This document shows, one piece after another, positions 33,401-47,900 of a stretch of DNA of 64,000 nt. Location: assembly GCA_014526335.1 (NCBI GenBank), contig JACTAT010000032.1:4686914-4750913 (forward strand), read 5' to 3'. This DNA is from Chrysaora quinquecirrha. Its lineage: Eukaryota > Cnidaria > Scyphozoa > Semaeostomeae > Pelagiidae. Under the pieces are notes generated by a model that saw only the letters and a list, made by a program, of their open reading frames with translations, made no database searches and was not told the DNA's origin. Every line of letters begins with the position of its first letter. The first letter of the stretch is position 1. The position numbers and the translations under genes are program-made.

Positions 33401-33599
33401 GCCGATTTTTGGCAATTTGGCAAGGCTATAGACTTACCTTTTTGGCGATTTTTGGAGAAAAATTTTCTCACTCAAACTGGTCCCAATTTGACAGAAAAAC
33501 ACCTTATTTATCTCCTAGAGGCTATTCAGGGGGTATTTAGGAGGTTTTACTATATTTTGAAGAAAAAGGAGTTTTCAAAACCCTAATTTTGGCCGATTT

Positions 33600-33780
33600 T
33601 TGGCAATTTGGCAAGGCTATGACTTTTAATAATAAGGAAAAATTTTTCTATCAAATTGGTCCCAATTTGATGAAAAACACTTTTTACCCCTAGAAATTCA
33701 GGGCCAAAAGGTTTTAGTCTATAGCCTTGAAGAAAAAGGAGTTTTCAAAAATTGGCCGATTTTTGGATTTGGCAAGGCTA
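33600..33780 (+). repeat. scrambled unit within the 197-bp satellite
   Basis: One unit lacks or replaces most landmarks: after GGCAAGGCTATGACTTTTAA it reads AATAAGGAAAAATTTTTC, CAGGGCCAAAAGG replaces the CAGGGGGTATTTAGGAGG region, and TAGTCTATAGCC appears where TATCTATTTTTG is expected. Flanking units are normal. Confidence 0.7.
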
Positions 33781-35844
33781 TAGACTTACCTTTTGGCGAT
33801 TTTTGGGAAAAATTTTCTCATTCAAACTGGTCCCAATTTGATAGAAAAACACCTTATTTATCTCCTAGAGGCTATTCAGGGGTATTTAGGAGGTTTTACT
33901 AAATACTTTTGAAGAAAAAGTGAGTTTTCAAAACCCCTGATTCTGGCCGATTTTTGGCAATATGGCAAGGCTATAGACTTACCTTTTTGGCGACTTTTGG
34001 GGAAAAATTTTCTCATTCAAACTGGTCCCAATATGATAGAAAAGCACCTTATTTACCCCCTAGAGGCTATTCAGGGGGTATTTAGGAAGTTTTACTATCT
34101 ACTTTTGAAGAAAACGTGAGTTTTCAAAACCCCTGATTCTGGCCGATTTTTGGCAATATGGCAAGGCTATAGACTTACCTTTTTGGCGACTTTTGGGGAA
34201 AAATTTTCTCACTAAAACTGGTCCCAATTTGATAGAAAAACACCTTATTTATCTCCTAGAGGCTATTCAGGGGGTATTTAGGAGGTTTTACTATCTATTT
34301 TTGAAGAAAAAATAGAGTTTTCAAAACCCCTAATTTTGGCCGATTTTTGGCAATTTGGCAAGGCTATAGACTTACCTTCTTGGCGATTTTTGGGGAAAAA
34401 TTTTCTCATTCAAACTGGTCCCAATATGATAGAAAAACACCTTATTTATCTCCTAGAGGCTATTCAGGGGGTATTTAGGAGGTTTTACTATCTACTTTTG
34501 AAGAAAAAGGAGTTTTCAAAACCCTGATTTTGGCCGATTTTTGGCAATTTGGCAAGGCTATAGACTTACCTTTTGGCGATTTTTGGGGAAAAATTTTCTC
34601 ACTCAAACTGGTCCCAATTTGATAGAAAAACACCTTATTTATCTCCTAGAGGCTATTCAGGGGTATTTAGGAGGTTTTACTAAATACTTTTGAAGAAAAA
34701 TTGAGTTTTCAAAACCCTGATTTTGGCCGATTTTTGGCAATTTGGCAAGGCTATAGACTTACCTTTTGGCGATTTTTGGGGAAAAATTTTCTCATTCAAA
34801 CTGGTCCCAATTTGATAGAAAAACACCTTATTTATCTCCTAGAGGCTATTCAGGGGTATTTAGGAGGTTTTACTATCTATTTTGAAGAAAAAGGAGTTTT
34901 CAAAACCCTAATTTTGGCCGATTTTTGGCAATTTGGCAAGGCTATAGACTTACCTTTTGGCGATTTTGGGGAAAAATTTTCTCATTCAAACTGGTCCCAA
35001 TTTGATAGAAAAACACCTTATTTATCTCCTAGAGGCTATTCAGGGGTATTTAGGAGGTTTTACTAAATATTTTGAAGAAAAAGGAGTTTTCAAAACCCCT
35101 AATTTTGGCCGATTTTTGGCAATTTGGCAAGGCTATAGACTTACCTTTTGGCGATTTTTGGGAAAAATTTTCTCACTCAAACTGGTCCCAATTTGATAGA
35201 AAAACACCTTATTTATCTCCTAGAGGCTATTCAGGGGTATTTAGGAGGTTTTACTAAATACTTTTGAAGAAAAATTGAGTTTTCAAAACTCCTAATTTTG
35301 GCCGATTTTTGGCAATTTGGCAAGGCTATAGACTTACCTTTTTGGCGATTTTTGAGGAAAAATTTTCTCATTCAAACTTGTCCCAATATGATAGAAAAAC
35401 ACCTTATTTATCTCCTAGAGGCTATTCAGGGGATATTAATGAGGTTTTACTAAATATTTTTGAAGAAAAAAGGGAGTTTTCAAAACCCATAATTTTTGCC
35501 GATTTTTGGCAATTTGGCAAGGCTATAGACTTACCTTTTTGGCCATTTTTGGGGAAAAATTTTCTCTCTCAAACTGGTCCCAATTTGATAGGAAAACACC
35601 TTATTTATCTCCTAGAGGCTATTCAGGGGGTATTTAGGAGGTTTTACTATCTACTTTTGAAGAAAAAATTGAGTTTTCAAAACCCCTGATTCTGGCCGAT
35701 TTTTGGCAATTTGGCAAGGCTATAGACTTACCTTTTTGGCGATTTTTGGGGAAAAATTTTCTCACTCAAACTGGTCCCAATTTGACAGAAAAACACCTTA
35801 TTTATCTCCTAGAGGCTATTCAGGGGTATTTAGGGGTATTTAGG

Positions 35845-35945
35845 AGGTTTTACTAATTTTGGCCGATTTTGGCAATTTTGAAGTTTTCTATCAAAAAATG
35901 AGAGTTTTCAAAAATCGGCCAAAATTAGAGGTTTTGAAAACTTAC
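35845..35945. repeat. fold-back rearrangement within the 197-bp satellite
   Basis: After a duplicated GGGGTATTTAGG the array jumps to TTTTGGCCGATTTTGGCAAT and then into an inverted fragment (CAAAAATCGGCCAAAATTAG then AGGTTTTGAAAAC, 35909-35941). That fragment is the reverse complement of the normal TTTTCAAAACCTCTAATTTT-GGCC junction. Normal orientation resumes at ACTTACCTTTTTGGCG. Confidence 0.8.
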
Positions 35946-38900
35946 CTTTTTGGCGATTTTTGGGGAAAAATTTTCTCATTCAAACTGGTCCCAATATGAT
36001 AGAAAAACACCTTATTTATCTCCTAGAGGCTATTCAGGGGGTATTTATGAGGTTTTACTATCTACTTTTGAAGAAAAAAGGGAGTTTTCAAAACCTCTAA
36101 TTTTGGCCGATTTTTGGCAATTTGGCAAGGCTATAGACTTACCTTTTTGGCGATTTTTGGGGAAAAGTTTTCTCATCCAAACTGGTCCCAATTTGATAGA
36201 AAAACACCTTATTTATCTCCTAGAGGCTATTCAGGGGGTATTTAGGAGGTTTTACTATCTACTTTTGAAGAAAAAATTGAGTTTTCAAAACCCCTAATTT
36301 TGGCCGATTTTTGGCAATTTGGCAAGGCTATAGACTTACCTTTTTGGCGATTTTTGAGGAAAAATTTTCTCATTCAAACTGGTCCCAATATGATAGAAAA
36401 ACACCTTATTTATCTCCTAGAGGCTATTCAGGGGTATTTAGGAGGTTTTACTAAATATTTTTGAAGAAAAAAGGGAGTTTTCAAAACCCCTAATTTTGGC
36501 CGATTTTTGGCAATTTGGCAAGGCTATAGACTTACCTTTTTGGCCATTTTTGGGAAAAATTTTCTCTCTCAAACTGGTCCCAATTTGATAGAAAAACACC
36601 TTATTTACCACCTAGAGGCTATTCAGGGGGTATTTAGGAAGTTTTACTATCTACTTTTGAAAAAAAGTGAGTTTTCAAAACCCTGATTCTGGCCGATTTT
36701 TGGCAATTTGGCAAGGCTATAGACTTACCTTTTTGGCGATTTTTGGGGAAAAATTTTCTCACTCAAACTGGTCCCAATTTGATAGAAAAACACCTTATTT
36801 ATCTCCTAGAGGCTATTCAGGGGATATTAATGAGGTTTTACTAAATATTTTTGAAAAAAAGTGAGTTTTCAAAACCCCTGATTCTGGCCGATTTTTGGCA
36901 ATTTGGCAAGGCTATAGACTTACCTTTTTGGCGATTTTTGGGGAAAAATTTTCTCACTCAAACTGGTCCCAATTTGATAGAAAAACACCTTATTTATCTC
37001 CTAGAGGCTATTCAGAGGATATTAATGAGGTTTTATTAAATATTTTTGAAGAAAAAAGGGAGTTTTCAAAACCCTAATTTTTGCCGATTTTTGGTGATTT
37101 GGCAAGGCTATAGACTTACCTTTTTGGCGATTTTTGGGGAAAAATTTTCTCACTCAAACTGGTCCCAATTTGATAGGAAAACACCTTATTTACCCCCTAG
37201 AGGCAATTCAGGGGGGTATTTAGGAAGTTTTACTATCTATTTTTGAAAAAACGTGAGTTTTTAAAACCACTGATTCTGGCCGATTTTTGGCAATTTGGCA
37301 AGGCTATAGACTTACCTTTTTGGCGATTTTTGGGGAAAAATTTTCTTATCCAAACTGGTCCCAATTTGATAGAAAAACACCTTATTTATCTCCTAGAGGC
37401 TATTCAGGGGGTATTTAGGAGGTTTTACTATCTACTTTTGAAGAAAAAATTGAGTTTTCAAAACACCTAATTTTGGCCGATTTTTGGCAATTTGGCAAGG
37501 CTATAGACTTACCTTTTCGGCGATTTTTGAAGAAAATTTTCTCATTCAAACTGGTCCCAATTTGATAGAAAAACACCTTATTTATCTCCTAGAGGCTATT
37601 CAGGGGTATTTAGGAGGTTTTACTAAATATTTTGAAGAAAAAGGAGTTTTCAAAACCCCTAATTTTGGCCGATTTTTGGCAATTTGGCAAGGCTATAGAC
37701 TTACCTTTTGGCGATTTTTGGGAAAAATTTTCTCATTCAAACTGGTCCCAATTTGATAGAAAAACACCTTATTTATCTCCTAGAGGCTATTCAGGGGTAT
37801 TTAGGAGGTTTTACTAAATACTTTTGAAGAAAAAGGAGTTTTCAAAACCTCTAATTTTGGCCGATTTTTGGCAATTTGGCAAGGCTATAGACTTACCTTT
37901 TGGCGATTTTTGGGAAAAATTTTCTCATCAAACTGGTCCCAATTTGATAGAAAAACACCTTATTTATCTCCTAGAGGCTATTCAGGGGTATTTAGGAGGT
38001 TTTACTATCTACTTTTGAAGAAAAATTGAGTTTTCAAAACCCTGATTTTGGCCGATTTTTGGCAATTTGGCAAGGCTATAGACTTACCTTTTGGCGATTT
38101 TTGGGGAAAAATTTTCTCATTCAAACTGGTCCCAATTTGATAGAAAAACACCTTATTTATCTCCTAGAGGCTATTCAGGGGTATTTAGGAGGTTTTACTA
38201 TCTTTTTGAAGAAAAAGGAGTTTTCAAAACCCTGATTTTGGCCGATTTTTGGCAATTTGGCAAGGCTATAGACTTACCTTTTGGCGATTTTTGGGGAAAA
38301 ATTTTCTCATTCAAACTGGTCCCAATTTGATAGAAAAACACCTTATTTATCTCCTAGAGGCTATTCAGGGGTATTTAGGAGGTTTTACTAAATACTTTTG
38401 AAGAAAAAGGAGTTTTCAAAACCTCTAATTTTGGCCGATTTTTGGCAATTTGGCAAGGCTATAGACTTACCTTTTGGCGATTTTGGGGAAAAATTTTCTC
38501 ATCAAACTGGTCCCAATTTGATAGAAAAACACCTTATTTATCTCCTAGAGGCTATTCAGGGGTATTTAGGAGGTTTTACTAAATACTTTTGAAGAAAAAT
38601 TGAGTTTTCAAAACCCTGATTTTGGCCGATTTTTGGCAATTTGGCAAGGCTATAGACTTACCTTTTGGCGATTTTTGGGGAAAAATTTTCTCATTCAAAC
38701 TGGTCCCAATTTGATAGAAAAACACCTTATTTATCTCCTAGAGGCTATTCAGGGGTATTTAGGAGGTTTTACTAAATCTTTTTGAAGAAAAAGGAGTTTT
38801 CAAAACCCTGATTTTGGCCGATTTTTGGCAATTTGGCAAGGCTATAGACTTACCTTTTGGCGATTTTGGGGAAAAATTTTCTCATTCAAACTGGTCCCAA

Positions 38901-41900
38901 TTTGATAGAAAAACACCTTATTTATCTCCTAGAGGCTATTCAGGGGTATTTAGGAGGTTTTACTAAATACTTTTGAAGAAAAATTGAGTTTTCAAAACCC
39001 TAATTTTGGCCGATTTTTGGCAATTTGGCAAGGCTATAGACTTACCTTTTTGGCGATTTTTGAGGAAAAATTTTCTCATTCAAACTGGTCCCAATATGAT
39101 AGAAAAACACCTTATTTATCTCCTAGAGGCTATTCAGGGGTATTTAGGAGGTTTTACTAAATATTTTTGAAGAAAAAAGGGAGTTTTCAAAACCCCTAAT
39201 TTTGGCCGATTTTTGGCAATTTGGCAAGGCTATAGACTTACCTTTTTGGCCATTTTTGGGGAAAAATTTTCTCACTCAAACTGGTCCCAATTTGATAGAA
39301 AAACACCTTATTTATCTCCTAGAGGCTATTCAGGGGTATTTAGGAGGTTTTACTAAATACTTTTGAAGAAAAATTGAGTTTTCAAAACCCCTGATTCTGG
39401 CCGATTTTTGGCAATTTGGCAAGGCTATAGACTTACCTTTTGGCGATTTTTGGGGAAAAATTTTCTCACTCAAACTGGTCCCAATTTGATAGAAAAACAC
39501 CTTATTTATCTCCTAGAGGCTATTCAGGGGATATTTAGGAGGTTTTACTAAATATTTTTGAAGAAAAAAGGGAGTTTTCAAAACCCCTAATTTTGGCCGA
39601 TTTTTGGCAATTTGGCAAGGCTATAGACTTACCTTTTTGGCGATTTTTGGGGAAAAATTTTCTCATTCAAACTGGTCCCAATTTGATAGAAAAACACCTT
39701 ATTTATCTCCTAGAGGCTATTCAGGGGGTATTTAGGAGGTTTTACTATCTACTTTTGAAGAAAAAAGGGAGTTTTCAAAACCCCTAATTTTGGCCGATTT
39801 TTGGCAATTTGGCAAGGCTATAGACTTACCTTTTTGGCGATTTTTGGGGAAAAATTTTCTCATTCAAACTGGTCCCAATATGATAGAAAAACACCTTATT
39901 TATCTCCTAGAGGCTATTCAGGGGGTATTTAGGAGGTTTTACTATCTACTTTTGAAGAAAAAATTGAGTTTTCAAAACCCCTAATTTTGGCCGATTTTTG
40001 GCAATTTGGCAAGGCTATAGACTTACCTTTTTGGCGATTTTTGAGGAAAAATTTTCTCATTCAAACTGGTCCCAATATGATAGAAAAACACCTTATTTAT
40101 CTCCTAGAGGCTATTCAGGGGTATTTAGGAGGTTTTACTAAATATTTTTGAAGAAAAAGGAGTTTTCAAAACCCTGATTCTGGCCGATTTTTGGCAATTT
40201 GGCAAGGCTATAGACTTACCTTTTTGGCCATTTTTGGGGAAAAATTTTCTCACTCAAACTGGTCCCAATTTGATAGAAAAACACCTTATTTACCCCCTAG
40301 AGGCTATTCAGGGGGTATTTAGGAGGTTTTACTAAATATTTTTGAAAAAAGTGAGTTTTCAAATCCCTGATTCTGGCCGATTTTTGGCAATTTGGCAAGG
40401 CTATAGACTTACCTATTTGGCGATTTTTGGGGAAAAATTTTCTCACTCAAACTGGTCCCAATTTGATAGAAAAACACCTTATTTACCCCCTAGAGGCTAT
40501 TCAGGGGGTATTTAGGAGGTTTTACTAAATATTTTTGAAAAAAGTGAGTTTTCAAAACCCCTGATTCTGGCCGATTTTTGGCAATTTGGCAAGGCTATAG
40601 ACTTACCTTTTTGGCGATTTTTGGGGAAAAATTTTCTCACTCAAACTGGTCCCAATTTGATAGAAAAACACCTTATTTACCCCCTAGAGGCTATTCAGGG
40701 GTATTTAGGAGGTTTTACTAAATATTTTGAAGAAAAAGGAGTTTTCAAAACCCTGATTTTGGCCGATTTTTGGCAATTTGGCAAGGCTATAGACTTACCT
40801 TTTGGCGATTTTGGGGAAAAATTTTCTCACTCAAACTGGTCCCAATTTGATAGAAAAACACCTTATTTACCCCCTAGAGGCTATTCAGGGGTATTTAGGA
40901 GGTTTTACTATCTATTTTGAAGAAAAAGTGAGTTTTCAAAACCACTGATTTTGGCCGATTTTTGGCAATTTGGCAAGGCTATAGACTTACCTTTTGGCGA
41001 TTTTTGGGGAAAAATTTTCTCATCCAAACTGGTCCCAATTTGATAGAAAAACACCTTATTTATCTCCTAGAGGCTATTCAGGGGTATTTAGGAGGTTTTA
41101 CTAAATACTTTTGAAGAAAAATTGAGTTTTCAAAACCCTAATTTTGGCCGATTTTTGGCAATTTGGCAAGGCTATAGACTTACCTTTTGGCGATTTTTGG
41201 GGAAAAATTTTCTCATTCAAACTGGTCCCAATTTGATAGAAAAACACCTTATTTATCTCCTAGAGGCTATTCAGGGGTATTTAGGAGGTTTTACTAAATA
41301 TTTTGAAGAAAAAGGAGTTTTCAAAACCCTAATTTTGGCCGATTTTTGGCAATTTGGCAAGGCTATAGACTTACCTTTTGGCGATTTTTGGGGAAAAATT
41401 TTCTCATTCAAACTGGTCCCAATTTGATAGAAAAACACCTTATTTATCTCCTAGAGGCTATTCAGGGGTATTTAGGAGGTTTTACTAAATACTTTTGAAG
41501 AAAAAGGAGTTTTCAAAACCCTGATTTTGGCCGATTTTTGGCAATTTGGCAAGGCTATAGACTTACCTTTTGGCGATTTTTGGGGAAAAATTTTCTCATT
41601 CAAACTGGTCCCAATATGATAGAAAAACACCTTATTTATCTCCTAGAGGCTATTCAGGGGGTATTTAGGAGGTTTTACTATCTACTTTTGAAGAAAAAAG
41701 GGAGTTTTCAAAACCTCTAATTTTGGCCGATTTTTGGCAATTTGGCAAGGCTATAGACTTATTTTTTTGGCGATTTTTGGGGAAAAATTTTCTCACTCAA
41801 ACTGGTCCCAATTTGATAGAAAAACACCTTATTTATCTCCTAGAGGCTATTCAGGGGGTATTTAGGAGGTTTTACTATCTACTTTTGAAGAAAAAAGGGA

Positions 41901-44900
41901 GTTTTCAAAACCCCTAATTTTGGCCGATTTTTGGCAATTTGGCAAGGCTATAGACTTACCTTTTTGGCGATTTTTGGGGAAAAATTTTCTCATCCAAACT
42001 GGTCCCAATTTGATAGAAAAACACCTTATTTATCTCCTAGAGGCTATTCAGGGGGTATTTAGGAGGTTTTACTATCTACTTTTGAAGAAAAAATTGAGTT
42101 TTCAAAACTCCTAATTTTGGCCGATTTTTGGCAATTTGGCAAGGCTATAGACTTACCTTTTTGGCGATTTTTGAGGAAAAATTTTCTCATTCAAACTGGT
42201 CCCAATTTGATAGAAAAACACCTTATTTATCTCCTAGAGGCTATTCAGGGGATATTAATGAGGTTTTACTAAATATTTTTGAAGAAAAAAGGGAGTTTTC
42301 AAAACCCCTGATTCTGGCCGATTTTTGGCAATTTGGCAAGGCTATAGACTTACCTTTTTGGCGATTTTTGGGGAAAAATTTTCTCACTCAAACTGGTCCC
42401 AATTTGATAGAAAAACACCTTATTTATCTCCTAGAGGCTATTCAGGGGATATTAATGAGGTTTTACTAAATATTTTTGAAAAAAGTGAGTTTTCAAAACC
42501 CCTGATTCTGGCCGATTTTTGGCAATTTGGCAAGGCTATAGACTTACCTTTTTGGCGATTTTTGGGGAAAAATTTTCTCACTCAAACTGGTCCCAATTTG
42601 ATAGAAAAACACCTTATTTATCTCCTAGAGGCTATTCAGGGGATATTAATGAGGTTTTATTAAATATTTTTGAAGAAAAAGGAGTTTTCAAAACCCTGAT
42701 TTTGGCCGATTTTTGGCAATTTGGCAAGGCTATAGACTTACCTTTTTGGCGATTTTTGGGGAAAAATTTTCTCACTCAAACTGGTCCCAATTTGATAGAA
42801 AACACCTTATTTACCCCCTAGAGGCTATTCAGGGGGTATTTAGGAGGTTTTACTATCTATTTTTGAAAAAAAGTGAGTTTTCAAAACCCCTGATTTTGGC
42901 CGATTTTTGGCAATTTGGCAAGGCTATAGACTTAACTTCTCGGCGATTTTTGGGGAAAAATTTTCTCACTCAAACTGGTCCCAATTTGATAGAAAAACAC
43001 CTTATTTATCTCCTAGAGGCTATTCAGGGGTATTTAGGAGGTTTTACTAAATATTTTTGAAGAAAAAGGAGTTTTCAAAACCCTGATTTTGGCCGATTTT
43101 TGGCAATTTGGCAAGGCTATAGACTTACCTTTTGGCGATTTTGGGGAAAAATTTTCTCATTCAAACTGGTCCCAATTTGATAGAAAAACACCTTATTTAT
43201 CTCCTAGAGGCTATTCAGGGGGTATTTAGGAGGTTTTACTAAATATTTTTGAAGAAAAATAGAGTTTTCAAAACCCCTGATTTTGGCCGATTTTTGGCAA
43301 TTTGGCAAGGCTATAGACTTACCTTTTTGGCGATTTTTGGGGAAAAATTTTCTCATTCAAACTGGTCCCAATTTGATAGAAAAACACCTTATTTATCTCC
43401 TAGAGGCTATTCAGGGAGTATTTAGGAGGTTTTACTATCTATTTTTGAAGAAAAAAGGGAGTTTTCAAAACCCCTGATTTTGGCCGATTTTTGGCAATTT
43501 GGCAAGGCTATAGACTTACCTTTTTGGCGATTTTTGGGGAAAAATTTTCTCACTCAAACTGGTCCCAATTTGATAGAAAAACACCTTATTTACCCCCTAG
43601 AGGCTATTCAGGGGTATTTAGGAGGTTTTACTATCTATTTTTGAAGAAAAAAGGGAGTTTTCAAAACCCCTGATTTTGGCCGATTTTTGGCAATTTGGCA
43701 AGGCTATAGACTTACCTTTTTGGCGATTTTGGGGAAAAATTTTCTCACTCAAACTGATCCCAATTTAATAGAAAAACACCTTATTTACCCCCCTAGAGGC
43801 TATTCAGGGGGTATTTAGGAGGTTTTACTAAATATTTTTGAAGAAAAAGTGAGTTTTCAAAACCCCTGATTTTGGCCGATTTTTGGCAATTTGGCAAGGC
43901 TATAGACTTACCTTTTGGCGATTTTTGGGGAAAAATTTTCTCACTCAAACTGGTCCCAATTTGATAGAAAAACACCTTATTTACCCCTAGAGGCTATTCA
44001 GGGGTATTTAGGAGGTTTTACTAAATATTTTTGAAGAAAAAGGAGTTTTCAAAACCCCTGATTTTGGCCGATTTTTGGCAATTTGGCAAGCTATAGACTT
44101 ACCTTTTTGGCGATTTTTGGGGAAAAATTTTCTCACTCAAACTGGTCCCAATTTGATAGAAAAACACCTTATTTACCCCTAGAGGCTATTCAGGGGTATT
44201 TAGGAGGTTTTACTATCTACTTTTGAAGAAAACGTGAGTTTTCAAAACCCCTGATTCTGGCCGATTTTTGGCAATATGGCAAGGCTATAGACTTACCTTT
44301 TGGCGACTTTTGGGGAAAAATTTTCTCACTCAAACTGGTCCCAATTTGATAGAAAAACACCTTATTTACCCCTAGAGGCTATTCAGGGGTATTTAGGAGG
44401 TTTTACTAAATATTTTGAAGAAAAATAGAGTTTTCAAAACCCTGATTTTGGCCGATTTTTGGCAATTTGGCAAGGCTATAGACTTACCTTTTGGCGATTT
44501 TTGGGGAAAAATTTTCTCACTCAAACTGGTCCCAATTTGATAGAAAAACACCTTATTTATCCCCTAGAGGCTATTCAGGGGTATTTAGGAGGTTTTACTA
44601 AATATTTTGAAGAAAAAGGAGTTTTCAAAACCCCTGATTTTGGCCGATTTTTGGCAATTTGGCAAGGCTATAGACTTACCTTTTTGGCGATTTTTGGGGA
44701 AAAATTTTCTCACTCAAACTGGTCCCAATTTGATAGAAAAACACCTTATTTATCCCCTAGAGGCTATTCAGGGAGTATTTAGGAGGTTTTACTAAATAAT
44801 TTTGAAGAAAAAAGGGAGTTTTCAAAACCCCTGATTTTGGCCGATTTTTGGCAATTTGGCAAGGCTATAGACTTACCTTTTTGGCGATTTTTGGGAAAAA

Positions 44901-47900
44901 TTTTTTCACTCAAACTGGTCCCATTTTGATAGAAAAACACCTTATTTATCCCCTAGAGGCTATTCAGGGGTATTTAGGAGGTTTTACTAAATATTTTGAA
45001 GAAAAAGGAGTTTTCAAAACCCCTGATTTTGGCCGATTTTTGGCAATTTGGCAAGGCTATAGACTTACCTTTTTGGCGATTTTTGGGAAAAATTTTCTCA
45101 CTCAAACTGGTCCCAATTTGATAGAAAAACACCTTATTTATCTCCTAGAGGCTATTCAGGGGTATTTAGGAGGTTTTACTAAATATTTTTGAAGAAAAAG
45201 GAGTTTTCAAAACCCCTGATTTTGGCCGATTTTTGGCAATTTGGCAAGGCTATAGACTTACCTTTTTGGCGATTTTTGGGAAAAATTTTCTCACTCAAAC
45301 TGGTCCCATTTTGATAGAAAAACACCTTATTTATCTCCTAGAGGCTATTCAGGGGTATTTAGGAGGTTTTACTAAATATTTTGAAGAAAAAAGGGAGTTT
45401 TCAAAACCCTGATTTTGGCCGATTTTTGGCAATTTGGCAAGGCTATAGACTTACCTTTTTGGCGATTTTTGGGGAAAAATTTTCTCACTCAAACTGGTCC
45501 CAATTTGATAGAAAAACACCTTATTTATCTCCTAGAGGCTATTCAGGGAGTATTTAGGAGGTTTTACTATCTAATTTGAAGAAAAAAGGGAGTTTTCAAA
45601 ACCCCTGATTTTGGTCGATTTTTGGCAATTTGGCAAGGCTATAGACTTACCCTTTTGGCGATTTTTGGGGGAAAATTTTCTCACTCAAACTTTTCCCAAT
45701 TTCATAGAAAAACACTTTATTTACCCCCTTTGAGGCTATTCAGGGGATATTAATGAGGTTTTACTAAATATTTTGAAGAAAAAGGAGTTTTCAAAACCCC
45801 TGATTTTGGCCGATTTTTGGCAATTTGGCAAGGCTATAGACTTACCTTTTGGCGATTTTTGGGAAAAATTTTCTCACTCAAACTGGTCCCAATTTGATAG
45901 AAAAACACCTTATTTATCTCCTAGAGGCTATTCAGGGGTATTTAGGAGGTTTTACTAAATATTTTGAAGAAAAAGGAGTTTTCAAAACCCCTGATTTTGG
46001 CCGATTTTTGGCAGTTTGGCAAGGCTATAGACTTATTTTTTTGGCTATTTTTGGGGAAAAATTTTCTCACTAAAAGTGGTCCCAATTTGATAGAAAAACA
46101 CCTTATTTATCTCCTAGAGGCTATTCAGGGGTATTTAGGAGGTTTTACTAAATATTTTTGAAGAAAAAAGGGAGTTTTCAAAACCCCTGATTTTGGCCGA
46201 TTTTTGGCAATTTGGCAAGGCTATAGACTTACCTTTTTGGCCATTTTTGGGGAAAAATTTTCTCACTCAAACTGGTCCCAATTTGATAGAAAAACACCTT
46301 ATTTATCTCCTAGAGGCTATTCAGGGGTATTTAGGAGGTTTTACTAAATATTTTTGAAGAAAAAGGAGTTTTCAAAACCCCTGATTTTGGCCGATTTTTG
46401 GCAATTTGGCAAGGCTATAGACTTACCTTTTTGGCCATTTTTGGGAAAAATTTTCTCACTCAAACTGGTCCCAATTTGATAGAAAAACACCTTATTTACC
46501 CCCTAGAGGCTATTCCGGGGGTATTTTGGAGGTTTTACTATCTATTTTTGAAAAAAAGTGAGTTTTGAAAACCCTGATTTTGGCCGATTTTTGGCAATTT
46601 GGCAAGGCTATAGACTTACCTTTTTGGCGATTTTTGGGGAAAAATTTTCTCACTCAAACTGGTCCCAATTTGATAGAAAAACACCTTATTTACCCCCTAG
46701 AGGCTATTCAGGGGGTATTTAGGAGGTTTTACTATCTATTTTTGAAAAAAAGTGAGTTTTCAAAACCCCTGATTTTGGCCGATTTTTGGCAATTTGGCAA
46801 GGCTATAGACTTACCTTTTTGGCGATTTTTGGGGAAAAATTTTCTCACTCAAACTGGTCCCAATTTGATAGAAAAACACCTTATTTACCCCTAGAGGCTA
46901 TTCAGGGGGTATTTAGGAGGTTTTACTATCTATTTTTGAAGAAAAAGGAGTTTTCAAAACCCTGATTTTGGCCGATTTTTGGCAATTTGGCAAGGCTATA
47001 TACTTACCTTTTGGCGATTTTTGGGGAAAATTTTCTCACTCAAACTGGTCCCAATTTGATAGAAAAACACCTTATTTACCCCCTAGAGGCTATTCAGGGG
47101 GTATTTAGGAGGTTTTACTAAATATTTTTGAAGAAAAAAGGAGTTTTCAAAACCCCTGATTTTGGCCGATTTTTGGCAATTTGGCAAGGCTATAGACTTA
47201 CCTTTTGGCCATTTTTGGGAAAAATTTTCTCACTCAAACTGGTCCCAATTTGATAGAAAAACACCTTATTTACCCCCTAGAGGCTATTCAGGGGGTATTT
47301 AGGAGGTTTTACTAAATATTTTTGAAGAAAAAAGGGAGTTTTGAAAACCCCTGATTTTGGCCGATTTTTTGCAATTTGGCAAGCCTATAGACTTACCTTT
47401 TTGCCGATTTTCGGAGGAAAATTTTCTCACTGAAACTGGTCCCAATTTAATAGAAAAACACCTTATTTGCCCCTAGAAACTATTTAGGGGGTAATTAGGA
47501 GGTTTTACTAAATATTTTTGAAGAAAAAGGAGTTTTCAAAACCCTGATTTTGGCCGATTTTTGGCAATTTGGCAAGGCTATAGACTTACCTTTTTGGCCA
47601 TTTTTGGGGAAAAATTTTCTCACTGAAACTAGTCCCAATTTGATAGAAAAACACCTTATTTACCCCTAGAGGCTATTCAGGGGTATTTAGGAGGTTTTAC
47701 TAAATATTTTGAAGAAAAAGGAGTTTTCAAAACCCCTGATTTTGGCCGATTTTTGGCAATTTGGCAAGGCTATAGACTTACCTTTTGGCGATTTTTGGGG
47801 AAAAATTTTCTCACTCAAACTGGTCCCAATTTGATAGAAAAACACCTTATTTACCCCTAGAGGCTATTCAGGGGTATTTAGGAGGTTTTACTAAATATTT

